Source of the DNA: Acidimicrobiales bacterium
GTDB lineage: Bacteria > Actinomycetota > Acidimicrobiia > Acidimicrobiales > Poriferisodaliceae
Assembly (NCBI GenBank): GCA_020631315.1
Contig: JAHDHM010000206.1
Coordinates: 1 to 6,774, forward strand
Reading direction: 5' to 3'
DNA: 6,774 bases
Shown here: positions 1 to 5,875 of the stretch, piece by piece
Layout of the letters: the number at the start of each line of letters is the position of its first letter
Numbering within the stretch: the stretch's first letter is position 1
Notes under the pieces: model-generated
Databases searched by the model: none
The model's input: only the letters and a program-made list of their open reading frames with translations
What the model was told of the DNA's origin: nothing
Program-made: the position numbers and the translations under genes

Positions 1-52
1 GATCAACCCGGAGCGGCGCTGCCAACCTCGGCACACGGTCTGGCCTGCGTCG

Positions 53-58
53 TAGCGT
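53..58 (+). promoter_or_regulatory. Putative -10 hexamer (TAGCGT) for leaderless transcription of the VOC gene
   Basis: TAGCGT fits the actinobacterial TAnnnT -10 pattern and sits 6 nt before the ATG at 65. That spacing would put transcription start at or next to the start codon, giving a leaderless mRNA. No Shine-Dalgarno is visible before this ATG, which agrees. The -35 is unconvincing: GGCACA at 30-35 has 17-bp spacing but only three consensus bases. Inferred from sequence pattern only. Confidence 0.4.
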
Positions 59-64
59 GTCGCC

Positions 65-748
65 ATGCCCGACCTCCGCTCATCGCTGGCCATCGCTCTC
101 GCGGACGACCCGCTGCGTCAGCTCGTCCCGTTGTTCCATCCGGACATCACCTGGGGCGACTGTGCGGGAGCCGAGCAGGCGGCAGCGTTCGTCGAATCCG
201 CTCTGGGTGAGGGCTTCCGGGCGACAGCCGTGCAGGTCACGGATCTCGGAGATCGCCTCCACGCCGCGCTCACCGTCGAGGGCATCGGCGACCTCCATCT
301 CGTCGTGTTCGAACAGGACGGGCTGATCGGCGAGATGCGACTCTGCGGGAGCGCGGACGACGCGGCGAGTGTCACACCGCTCGGGCCACTCGCGGAGGCA
401 GCAGCCCGTCCCGTCACAGGTGTCCGACTCTCACCTGTGTTGTCGGTGTCGTCGCTCGAGCGCGCGGTGGCCCACTATCGCCTGCTCGGTTTCGACGTCC
501 ACGAGTACGACGGAGAGGACGCCTATGCGTTCGCCGTGATGGGCGGCATGGAGATCCACCTGCAGCAGGACGCCGATGCGCACCCGGCCAGGGTGTACCT
601 GTACGTCGACGACGCTGACGCGTTGTACGCCCGATGGCGCCTCGCCCGTGTGCCGGGACGCACGATCGCACCGGAGGACGCCGACTACGGGATGCGTGAG
701 GGGGCGCACGTCGACCCGGACGGCAACATCCTCCGGTTCGGTAGTTGA
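65..748 (+). CDS. Two-domain protein: SnoaL-like N-terminus, VOC (glyoxalase/bleomycin-resistance) C-terminus
   Basis: A 227-residue protein. Residues about 1-95 read like a degenerate NTF2/SnoaL-type domain (FHPDITWGDC near 24-33, then alternating hydrophobic strands ending VFEQDGLIGEMRL). Residues about 118-227 are a vicinal-oxygen-chelate domain: LSPVLSVSSLERAVAHYR followed by LGFDV, EIHL (163-166), VYLYVDDADALYARW (177-191) and the C-terminal AHVDPDGNILRFGS signature. This ending resembles bleomycin-resistance-type members, which bind the drug rather than catalyse, but other VOC proteins are enzymes; substrate and metal use cannot be read here. The domain pairing is somewhat unusual and gives roughly twice the length of a single VOC module. 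The ATG at 65 follows a TAGCGT hexamer by 6 nt, supporting this start. It is first of three same-strand genes, 52 bp before tag. VOC assignment is firm; the N-terminal fold is tentative. Confidence 0.85.
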   Translation: MPDLRSSLAIALADDPLRQLVPLFHPDITWGDCAGAEQAAAFVESALGEGFRATAVQVTDLGDRLHAALTVEGIGDLHLVVFEQDGLIGEMRLCGSADDAASVTPLGPLAEAAARPVTGVRLSPVLSVSSLERAVAHYRLLGFDVHEYDGEDAYAFAVMGGMEIHLQQDADAHPARVYLYVDDADALYARWRLARVPGRTIAPEDADYGMREGAHVDPDGNILRFGS

Positions 749-786
749 GACAGCTGCGGCGGAGCTGATGGACGTCCCACCCGTGT

Positions 787-793
787 GGGAGGG
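787..793 (+). promoter_or_regulatory. Shine-Dalgarno deciding the tag start
   Basis: GGGAGGG lies 7 nt before the ATG at 801. The same frame has an earlier ATG at 768, but its GGAG is only 3 nt away. Starting at 801 also gives the conserved Tag N-terminus with Cys at residue 4, so 801 is preferred. Confidence 0.65.
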
Positions 794-800
794 TGTGCCG

Positions 801-1394
801 ATGCAGCGCTGCGGGTGGCCGACCGGGCACGACGACTACCTCGACTACCACGACAACGAGTGGGGTCGGCCGACCACCGACCCTCATCGGCTGTTCGAGA
901 AGATCTGCCTCGAGGGCTTCCAGTCGGGCCTCAGCTGGCTGACCATCCTGCGCAAGCGCGACCGCTTCCGCGAGGTGTTCGCGGGCTTCGATTTCGAGAA
1001 GGTGGCGTCGTTCGGCGAGCCCGACGTCTTGCGGCTGCTCGACGACGCGGGGATCATCCGTCATCGGGGCAAGATCGAGGCGACCATCAACAACGCGCAG
1101 CGGGCCATCGAGCTCGTGGAAGCGGAGGGTTCGCTCGTCGACTGGATCTGGTCGTGGGCGGTGCTCGAACCAGAACGCAACGCCGACGGCGGCATCCCGA
1201 CGTCGACCGCTCGGTCAGCGGCGTTGGCCAAGGAGTTGAAGCGTCGTGGGTGGCGCTTCTTCGGTCCGACCACGGCCTATGCCTTCATGCAGTCCGAGGG
1301 GCTCACGAACGATCACGACCTCGGCTGCTTCGTGTGGCAACCGTGCGAGGACGAACGTCAGGCGTTCTTGGCCGGCCGCGAACTGCGCGACTGA
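801..1394 (+). CDS. tag: DNA-3-methyladenine glycosylase I
   Basis: A 197-residue protein close in length to E. coli Tag and alignable along its whole length. Tag excises 3-methyladenine from alkylated DNA, the first step of base-excision repair. The N-terminus MQRCGW and YHDNEWG contain Cys4 and His17; near the C-terminus NDHDLGC supplies His172 and Cys176. These four match the zinc-binding set of E. coli Tag. Tyr16, Glu38 and Trp46 (LEGFQSGLSW) match its base-recognition pocket, and the AGIIRHRGKI motif (83-92) is intact, so the enzyme should be active. The 801 start has a strong Shine-Dalgarno; an ATG at 768 would add 11 residues ahead of the conserved start. It lies between the VOC gene (52 bp upstream) and the TSUP gene (23 bp downstream), probably co-transcribed. 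No LexA-like or Ada-like site is evident. Confidence 0.95.
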   Translation: MQRCGWPTGHDDYLDYHDNEWGRPTTDPHRLFEKICLEGFQSGLSWLTILRKRDRFREVFAGFDFEKVASFGEPDVLRLLDDAGIIRHRGKIEATINNAQRAIELVEAEGSLVDWIWSWAVLEPERNADGGIPTSTARSAALAKELKRRGWRFFGPTTAYAFMQSEGLTNDHDLGCFVWQPCEDERQAFLAGRELRD

Positions 1395-1417
1395 CGGCCG
1401 CACGCGCACCCGCCCCG

Positions 1418-2167
1418 ATGGACGTCCTCGACTGGTTGCTGCTGCTCGGCGCCGGGCTGTTCGGTGGCGTCATCAACTCCGTGTCGAGCGGCGGCAGCTT
1501 CATCACGTATCCGGCACTGCTGCTCGTCGGGCTGGCGCCGATCGAAGCCGCTGCGACCACGCTCGCCGCGCTGACCCCGGGCAACCTCGCTGCGGTTCCG
1601 GAGTACCGGGACGAGGTGAAGGCCAAGTGGCACCTCTACCCGCCGATGCTCGCCACCGTCTCCGTCGGCTGCCTCGTCGGCGTGGCACTGCTGCTCAGCA
1701 CCGATGCCGACGTGTTCGACGCGCTCGTGCCGTGGCTGGTGCTGACGGCGACACTGGCGTTCGCGTTCAGCGACCGGATCCGGGACTGGGCCGTCGACCG
1801 CGCGCCGTGGCTCACCCACGGTCGTGTCGGGGTGCTGGTGCTCTTCGGCTTCGGCGTCTACCTGACCTACTTCGGGTCCGGCATCGGCAACCTCATGCTC
1901 GCCATGTTGACCATCCGCGGCTTCGGTGAGTTCCTCAGCGCCAACGCCGCGAAGAACGTGGTGCTCACGATGGGGACCGTGATCGCATCGATCGCCTACA
2001 CGATCTCGGGGTTCGTCGACTGGTGGGCCGGCGTGCCCGTCATCGTCGGCTCGGCGGTCGCCGGCTTCCTGTTCGCGAAGCAGGCTCGCAAGGTGCCGCT
2101 CGGCGTGCTGCGCGGCGTGGTCATCGCGTTCGGTCTGACCGTGGCGTTGGTGTCGTTCCTGACGTGA
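1418..2167 (+). CDS. TauE/SafE (TSUP) family membrane transporter
   Basis: A 249-residue, strongly hydrophobic protein with about 7-8 predicted membrane segments, typical for TSUP transporters. The family exports or imports small anions such as sulfite, sulfoacetate, taurine-derived compounds or organosulfur ions; the substrate here cannot be told. The two repeat halves are visible. The first carries GGVINSVSSGGSFITYPAL (16-34), followed by IEAAATT. The second carries YFGSGIGNLMLAML (151-164), followed by ANAAKNVV (185-192), and closes with SGFVDWWAG, VAGFLFAKQARKVP and a final hydrophobic helix. The ATG at 1418 lies 23 bp after the tag stop without a recognisable Shine-Dalgarno, so translation may depend on coupling to tag. 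The stop is only 4 bp from the stop of the convergent MFS gene, leaving no room for a terminator between them. The same frame is open back to 785, but that part only shadows tag. Confidence 0.92.
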   Translation: MDVLDWLLLLGAGLFGGVINSVSSGGSFITYPALLLVGLAPIEAAATTLAALTPGNLAAVPEYRDEVKAKWHLYPPMLATVSVGCLVGVALLLSTDADVFDALVPWLVLTATLAFAFSDRIRDWAVDRAPWLTHGRVGVLVLFGFGVYLTYFGSGIGNLMLAMLTIRGFGEFLSANAAKNVVLTMGTVIASIAYTISGFVDWWAGVPVIVGSAVAGFLFAKQARKVPLGVLRGVVIAFGLTVALVSFLT

Positions 2168-2171
2168 GCGG

Positions 2172-3635
2172 TCAGCTCGACGCGGCCGCCCGATCCGATG
2201 CGGAGCCCTTCGGGAACGTGATCCACACCGCCGCTGCAGCGAGGAAGTAGCAGACGAAGATCCACGTCCACGCTCGCTGGTAGCCGACGAGGTCGAGTTC
2301 GCTGGCTCCCGTGGCGATGAGCGTGACCACGACCGACACACCGAGGGCGTAGGCGGCTTGGCGAACGGTGTTGTAGGTGGCTCCGGCGACACCGAAGCGA
2401 TCGGGGGTGATGTCGGACAGTCCGGCGCTCGACCAGGTGGCGACGGTCAGCCCGATACCGAGCCCGCTGATGAGGCTGATGGGGACGAAGCGCGACCACA
2501 CCTGTGCTGTCTCGTCGAGCAGCAACAGCTGCAGCAGGTAGCCGATACCGCAGACGATCGAGCCGACCGTCAGCACGGTGCGGTGGCCGATCTTGTCGGC
2601 GATGTTCCCGGTGATGGGCGACGCGATCGCAGCGATCAGTGGTCCGGGCATGAACGCGAGTCCGACCGTACCGATGTCCTGACCCCACAGGTCCTGGAGC
2701 ATCAGGCTGTTCACGAGTGCGCCGGCGGTGAACGCGAAGCCGTACAGGGTCACGCCGATGGTCGTGCTGCGGAACGACGCGAATCGGAACAGCTCGAGGT
2801 TGATCAACGGCTCGGGGTGCACCTGGCAGCGGCGGATCAGGATGGGGAACAGGGCGACACCGACGATGAACAGGGCGATGAGCCGGACGTCGGAGAGCCC
2901 CCACTCCTCGCTCTGCACGATGGCGCCCATGACCATCGCCACCGACGCGGTGCCGATGAGCACGCCCCAGTAGTCGATGCGGCCGGTGGCGTTCGGGTCG
3001 CTCGACTCCCGCAGCCAGCGGGGCCCGAGGAACAGCACCAGCAGGCAGAGCGGCACGTTGATGAGGAAGATCGCCCGCCAGTCGAACAGGTTGATGAGCA
3101 GCGAGCCGAGCGCCGGTCCGGCGACGGCGCCGAGCGAGCCGGTGGCGCCGGCGAACCCGATGGCGGTCGACCGCTTCGAGGGCGGGAAGTCCGGCAGCAT
3201 CACGGCGAACGACGTGGCGAAGGTGATGGCTCCGCCGGTGCCCTGCACGAGTCGAGCGGCGACCAGCAGCGGGGCGTTCGGCGCGAGGCCACACAGCAGC
3301 GAGCCGAGGCCGAAGATCGCGACGCCGGGCAGGAACACCTTCCGACGGCCGATCGAGTCGGCGTAGCGGCCCGCTGCCAACAGCAGGGCGCCGACCATGA
3401 TGTTGTAGCCCGAGATGACCCAGCTGAGTTGGCTCCGGGTGACGTCGAAGTCGTCCTGGATCGACGGGAACGCGACGTTCACCGCTGAGATGTCGATCAC
3501 CACCAGGAACGTGACCAGCACCGTCACGCTGAGTGCCAGCCACGCTTCCCGGGTGATCTCGGTCGGAGGCTCGTTCGACGCCACGGCAGCGGAGGCGGTG
3601 GGCGCGGGGGACTCGCCGGGGGCGTCAGTGCTCAT
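2172..3635 (-). CDS. DHA2-family MFS drug/proton antiporter (EmrB/QacA type, 14 TMS)
   Basis: A 487-residue integral membrane protein matching the 14-helix DHA2 branch of the major facilitator superfamily, proton-driven exporters of drugs and other amphipathic compounds. After a roughly 30-residue Ala/Pro-rich cytoplasmic tail come the family motifs in order: D1-like VVIDISAVNVAFPSI (45-59), motif A GRYADSIGRRKVF (89-101), motif B-like LLVAARLVQGTGG (123-135) and motif C-like GATGSLGAVAGPALGSLL (163-180). The Asp in the first helix and the motif A charged residues are intact, so it should be functional. The ATG at 3635 is the family-like start, with only AGGT 5 nt upstream. A TAGGTT hexamer (3652-3647, minus strand) also lies 11 nt before it. 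It is 64 bp downstream of the TIGR03086 gene on the same strand and may be co-transcribed or have its own promoter. No TetR/MarR regulator is adjacent. Substrate unknown. Confidence 0.93.
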   Translation of the reverse strand: MSTDAPGESPAPTASAAVASNEPPTEITREAWLALSVTVLVTFLVVIDISAVNVAFPSIQDDFDVTRSQLSWVISGYNIMVGALLLAAGRYADSIGRRKVFLPGVAIFGLGSLLCGLAPNAPLLVAARLVQGTGGAITFATSFAVMLPDFPPSKRSTAIGFAGATGSLGAVAGPALGSLLINLFDWRAIFLINVPLCLLVLFLGPRWLRESSDPNATGRIDYWGVLIGTASVAMVMGAIVQSEEWGLSDVRLIALFIVGVALFPILIRRCQVHPEPLINLELFRFASFRSTTIGVTLYGFAFTAGALVNSLMLQDLWGQDIGTVGLAFMPGPLIAAIASPITGNIADKIGHRTVLTVGSIVCGIGYLLQLLLLDETAQVWSRFVPISLISGLGIGLTVATWSSAGLSDITPDRFGVAGATYNTVRQAAYALGVSVVVTLIATGASELDLVGYQRAWTWIFVCYFLAAAAVWITFPKGSASDRAAASS

Positions 3636-3646
3636 CGTGGACCTGC

Positions 3647-3652
3647 AACCTA
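3647..3652 (-). promoter_or_regulatory. Possible -10 hexamer (TAGGTT) for the MFS gene
   Basis: On the minus strand TAGGTT fits TAnnnT and lies 11 nt before the ATG at 3635, which would give a leader of only a few bases. No good -35 is visible at 16-18 bp. It could let the MFS gene be expressed separately from the TIGR03086 gene upstream. Weak, pattern-based call. Confidence 0.22.
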
Positions 3653-3699
3653 GAGCCGACGGCGAGTGTTCCCCGCATCCACACGTTCCGGTGTGCCGG

Positions 3700-4290
3700 T
3701 CAGGGGCGGCGACCGCTGAAGCCGATCATCCGGTCCAGCGCCGAAGCCGAGTCAGGGACTTCGACGACGTCCTTGAACTGGCCGCCCGAACGGTCGTCCG
3801 CCGGAGCCAGGGGGCCGAACACGCTCATGGTCAGCGCGACCAGGTCGTCGCCGATCTCGACGTCGACGCCGAGCGCCTCGCCGAGATCCCAGGCGTGGAC
3901 GATGTGGTCGGCGGTGATGACGCTGAGCGCCATGGCACCAGGCACCTCACCGAACGGCATGTGGTGCATGGCGTCGAGGATCTCGGGCGTCGACGCCTCG
4001 GCCAGGTGCGCTGTCGTCGCCGCCCAGGCCGCCGCCAGCCCGTTCGCGAGCGGATCGGCATCGGCGGTCGGCTGATCACCGAGCAGGCCTGCGGCGATCA
4101 TGTGACCGCCGCCGACCATGTGGGCGATGAGCTGGTCGACGTTCCACTCCTCGCACGGCGTCGGGAGGCCGCGCTGCTCTGTGGTGATGCCGTCGATCAG
4201 GTCGGCGATGGTGCGATCGATGCGTCGGCGGGCCGTGACGGGGTCGATCGTGGCCGGCGCGGCTGCGGGCTGTGTGGTGGCTGCGGTCAT
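3700..4290 (-). CDS. TIGR03086 family protein (DinB / mycothiol-dependent maleylpyruvate isomerase fold)
   Basis: A 196-residue protein of the actinobacterial TIGR03086 group, related to the N-terminal metal-binding domain of mycothiol-dependent maleylpyruvate isomerase (DinB-like four-helix bundle). Visible signatures are TPCEEWNVDQLIAHMVGG (44-61), ADHIVHAWDLGEALG (127-141) and the typical C-terminal DSASALDRMIGFSGRRP (180-196). His57 and His132 are at the expected metal-ligand positions. The acidic residue four before His132 is Asp128, where related isomerases carry Glu. Members are thought to act in thiol-dependent transfer or detoxification, but the reaction here is unknown. The frame is open up to 4389, but the ATG at 4290 is chosen because AGGAGA lies 5 nt upstream and homologous sequence begins soon after an Ala/Thr/Pro-rich leader (2-20). 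It is divergent from the AAC(3) gene and 64 bp upstream of the MFS gene. Confidence 0.85.
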   Translation of the reverse strand: MTAATTQPAAAPATIDPVTARRRIDRTIADLIDGITTEQRGLPTPCEEWNVDQLIAHMVGGGHMIAAGLLGDQPTADADPLANGLAAAWAATTAHLAEASTPEILDAMHHMPFGEVPGAMALSVITADHIVHAWDLGEALGVDVEIGDDLVALTMSVFGPLAPADDRSGGQFKDVVEVPDSASALDRMIGFSGRRP

Positions 4291-4295
4291 GGGTG

Positions 4296-4301
4296 TCTCC
4301 T
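4296..4301 (-). promoter_or_regulatory. Shine-Dalgarno (AGGAGA) for the TIGR03086 gene
   Basis: On the minus strand AGGAGA lies 5 nt before the ATG at 4290. It is the strongest ribosome-binding site on this strand and rules against the upstream in-frame ATG at 4389. Confidence 0.7.
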
Positions 4302-4368
4302 CGTTGGCTGATGGTCTGGTGACGACGCCGGTCGGTCCTGCGCCGTTGCATGTCGTCGAACGGCCCAG

Positions 4369-4399
4369 CACGAATTCGACACCCGGCATCGGATTCGTG
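4369..4399. promoter_or_regulatory. 11-bp inverted repeat in the divergent promoter region, candidate operator
   Basis: CACGAATTCGA (4369-4379) and TCGGATTCGTG (4389-4399) pair over 11 positions with one T/G mismatch, separated by 9 bp. The dyad lies in the 126-bp gap between the divergent TIGR03086 and AAC(3) starts, ending 4 bp before a TACGGT -10 hexamer (4404-4409), so it would cover the -35 region of the plus-strand promoter. This is a typical place for a repressor or activator dimer. The regulator is not in the window. The arms are seen directly; operator function is inferred. Confidence 0.45.
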
Positions 4400-4403
4400 T
4401 GGC

Positions 4404-4409
4404 TACGGT
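4404..4409 (+). promoter_or_regulatory. Putative -10 hexamer (TACGGT) for leaderless AAC(3) transcription
   Basis: TACGGT fits TAnnnT and ends 7 nt before the ATG at 4417, the spacing expected if transcription begins at the start codon. The identical hexamer lies 6 nt before the minus-strand GNAT start at 6418. No consensus -35 at 16-18 bp; TCGACA at 4376-4381 is too far away (22 bp). Confidence 0.4.
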
Positions 4410-4416
4410 CGGCGTG

Positions 4417-5226
4417 ATGGACGAGGCGACGACCATGCGCATGGGTGACGGGCCGGTCACGGTCGTCTCACTCACCGAGGATCTGGCAGAGCTGGGGGTG
4501 CCGTCCGGCGGCACGGTCATCGTGCACTCGTCGCTGTCGGCACTGGGTTGGGTCGCCGGGGGAGCGCAGTCGGTCGTCGAGGCGCTGATGGACGTGGTCG
4601 GCTCCGACGGCACGATCGTCATGCCGACCCAGTCGGGCCACCTGAGCGACCCGGCTGACTGGTCGCAGCCACCGGTGCCGAAACACTGGGTGCAGGCGGT
4701 CCGCGACTCGCTGCCGGCCTACGACCCGTACCGGACGCCGGTCAGAGGCATGGGCGCGATCGTGGAGAGCTTCCTGTTGGATCGGGCTGTGGTGCGCAGC
4801 GATCATCCGACGCTGTCGTTCGCTGCACGGGGCCCGATGGCCGAGTCGGTCGTCGACGGGCATCAGCTCGCCGACGGCTTCGGCGAGACCAGCCCGCTCG
4901 GCGCGCTCTACGAGCTGGATGCGTCGGTGGTGATGCTGGGCGTCGGCTACTCTAACTGCACGTCGCTGCACCTGGCCGAGCATCGGGCGTCGTGGCCGTC
5001 GAAACGTCGGATCCCCCAGGGTGCACCCGTGCTCGTCGACGGCGAGCGGCGGTGGGTGGCCTACGAGGATCTCGAACCGGACGACGACGACTTCGCCACA
5101 CTCGGCGAGGCGTTCGAGGCGACCGACCTGCATCACGAGGCTCCCGTCGGGGCCGGCGTGGGCAAGCGGTGCAGCGTGCGCGACGTCGTCGACTTCGCCG
5201 TGGAGTGGATGGAGGCGAAGCGATGA
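4417..5226 (+). CDS. AAC(3)-family aminoglycoside 3-N-acetyltransferase-like protein
   Basis: A 269-residue protein of the Antibiotic_NAT family, which transfers acetyl from acetyl-CoA to the 3-amino group of aminoglycosides or, in some members, to other amines. Conserved blocks are VIVHSSLSALGWVAGG (34-49), GTIVMPTQSG (65-74), YRTPVRGMGAI (105-115), VVRSDHPTLSFAARGP (125-140) and LGVGYSNCTSLHLAEHRA (174-191); His185 in the last block matches the family's catalytic histidine. Near-full family length with no visible lesion. Start choice is uncertain. GTG 4399 falls inside the dyad and is disfavoured. ATG 4417 has a TACGGT hexamer 7 nt upstream (leaderless). ATG 4435 has GAGG 8 nt upstream and would give 263 residues. 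Its stop overlaps the ATG of a 14-codon mini-ORF that leads into the MOSC gene. Family membership is strong; real aminoglycoside resistance cannot be assumed, as many environmental homologues have unknown substrates. Confidence 0.9.
   Translation: MDEATTMRMGDGPVTVVSLTEDLAELGVPSGGTVIVHSSLSALGWVAGGAQSVVEALMDVVGSDGTIVMPTQSGHLSDPADWSQPPVPKHWVQAVRDSLPAYDPYRTPVRGMGAIVESFLLDRAVVRSDHPTLSFAARGPMAESVVDGHQLADGFGETSPLGALYELDASVVMLGVGYSNCTSLHLAEHRASWPSKRRIPQGAPVLVDGERRWVAYEDLEPDDDDFATLGEAFEATDLHHEAPVGAGVGKRCSVRDVVDFAVEWMEAKR
5211..5215 (+). promoter_or_regulatory. Strong Shine-Dalgarno (GGAGG) before the mini-ORF
   Basis: GGAGG inside the last codons of the AAC(3) gene lies 7 nt before the ATG at 5223. 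It cannot serve the MOSC gene, whose start is about 50 nt downstream and has its own site, so it is the main evidence that the 14-codon ORF is translated. Confidence 0.5.
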
Positions 5227-5267
5227 GCGGAGCCGACCCGACGACGATGAGGGAGAACAGAACGTGA
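5223..5267 (+). CDS. 14-codon mini-ORF bridging the AAC(3) and MOSC genes
   Basis: ATG at 5223 overlaps the AAC(3) stop (ATGA, 5223-5226), and its own TGA at 5265-5267 overlaps the GTG of the MOSC gene (GTGA, 5264-5267). The peptide would be MSGADPTTMRENRT, with no recognisable motif. GGAGG lies 7 nt before the ATG. Its two end overlaps and ribosome-binding site suggest a coupling element that carries ribosomes from the first gene to the second, rather than a peptide with its own function. It could also be the remains of a longer gene, or chance. What is seen is the ORF geometry; translation is inferred. Confidence 0.4.
   Translation: MSGADPTTMRENRT
5251..5256 (+). promoter_or_regulatory. 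Shine-Dalgarno (GGGAGA) deciding the MOSC start
   Basis: GGGAGA lies 7 nt before the GTG at 5264. It supports this non-ATG start over any upstream in-frame codon; the same frame is open back to 5021, but that part only shadows the AAC(3) gene. Confidence 0.65.
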
Positions 5268-5815
5268 GTGAGCACCTGAGTGGAACGGTCGTGGCCGTGC
5301 ATCGGCGCGGCGAGTACGGGTTCAGCAAGGACGCCGTCGACGAGATCGAGCTGGTCGCGGGCCTCGGCGTCGTCGACGACGCGCATCAGGGTGCCCAGGT
5401 GCAGCACCGGTCCCGGGTGAAGGCGGACCCGACCCAACCCAATCTGCGCCAGGTCCACTTCATCGCCTCCGAGCTCTTCGACGAGGTACGAACCGAGGGC
5501 TTCGACGTGGCACCAGGGGAACTGGGCGAGAACATCACGACGACCGGGTTGGACCTGCTGGACCTGCCGGTCGGTTCGACACTGCTCGTGGGCAGCGCAC
5601 TCGTGACACTCACCGGCACGAGGAACCCGTGCGGTCAGATCGACGGCTTTCAGCGCGGCCTTCGGGCCGCCGTCATGCCGATGAACGACGACGGTTCACC
5701 TGACCGTCGCGCCGGGGCGATGGGCGTCGTCATCCGAGGCGGCATCGTGCGCGCCGGCGATGCGATCGTCGTCGCACTGCCACCCGAGCCCCACCACCGC
5801 CTCGAACGCGTCTGA
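5264..5815 (+). CDS. MOSC domain-containing protein
   Basis: A 183-residue single-domain protein of the MOSC family, named for the C-terminal domain of molybdenum-cofactor sulfurase. The domain binds molybdopterin or carries sulfur; stand-alone members include reductases of N-hydroxylated compounds and pyranopterin-handling proteins. Visible features are LGVVDDAHQG (34-43), VQHRSRVKADPTQPNLRQVHFI (46-67, the typical small-MOSC signature), GELGENITTTGLDLLDLP (85-102) and GTRNPCGQIDGF (118-129), whose Cys123 is the conserved candidate sulfur or Moco ligand. The GTG start at 5264 has GGGAGA 7 nt upstream. It lies 37 bp after the AAC(3) stop with a mini-ORF in between, so the two are likely one transcript. 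About 700 bp downstream is a molybdoenzyme gene, but a minus-strand gene intervenes, so shared transcription is not indicated. Exact substrate unknown. Confidence 0.9.
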   Translation: MSEHLSGTVVAVHRRGEYGFSKDAVDEIELVAGLGVVDDAHQGAQVQHRSRVKADPTQPNLRQVHFIASELFDEVRTEGFDVAPGELGENITTTGLDLLDLPVGSTLLVGSALVTLTGTRNPCGQIDGFQRGLRAAVMPMNDDGSPDRRAGAMGVVIRGGIVRAGDAIVVALPPEPHHRLERV

Positions 5816-5875
5816 CCGCTCGCGCCCTCTCGAAATGAACGCTTGCCGTCCTGCGCTACCGAAAATTGCTGCCGG

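Noticed and set aside
785..1417. Upstream extension of the TSUP frame to a 460-residue protein
   Set aside because: The first 211 codons overlap tag in another frame and are Arg-rich without membrane segments; the transporter begins at the ATG at 1418.
1358..2392. Minus-strand open frame (344 codons) across the TSUP gene
   Set aside because: Arg/His/Glu-rich low-complexity product, antisense to a clear TSUP transporter and overlapping the MFS 3' end; high-GC shadow.
2358..3488. Long plus-strand open frame (376 codons) opposite the MFS gene
   Set aside because: Its product is Asp/Glu/Gln/Arg-rich with no family resemblance, typical of the antisense of a high-GC membrane-protein gene; the minus-strand frame carries all DHA2 motifs.
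1996..3543. Second long minus-strand frame (515 codons) inside the MFS gene
   Set aside because: Arg/His-rich translation in a shifted frame of the MFS gene, with no recognisable domain.
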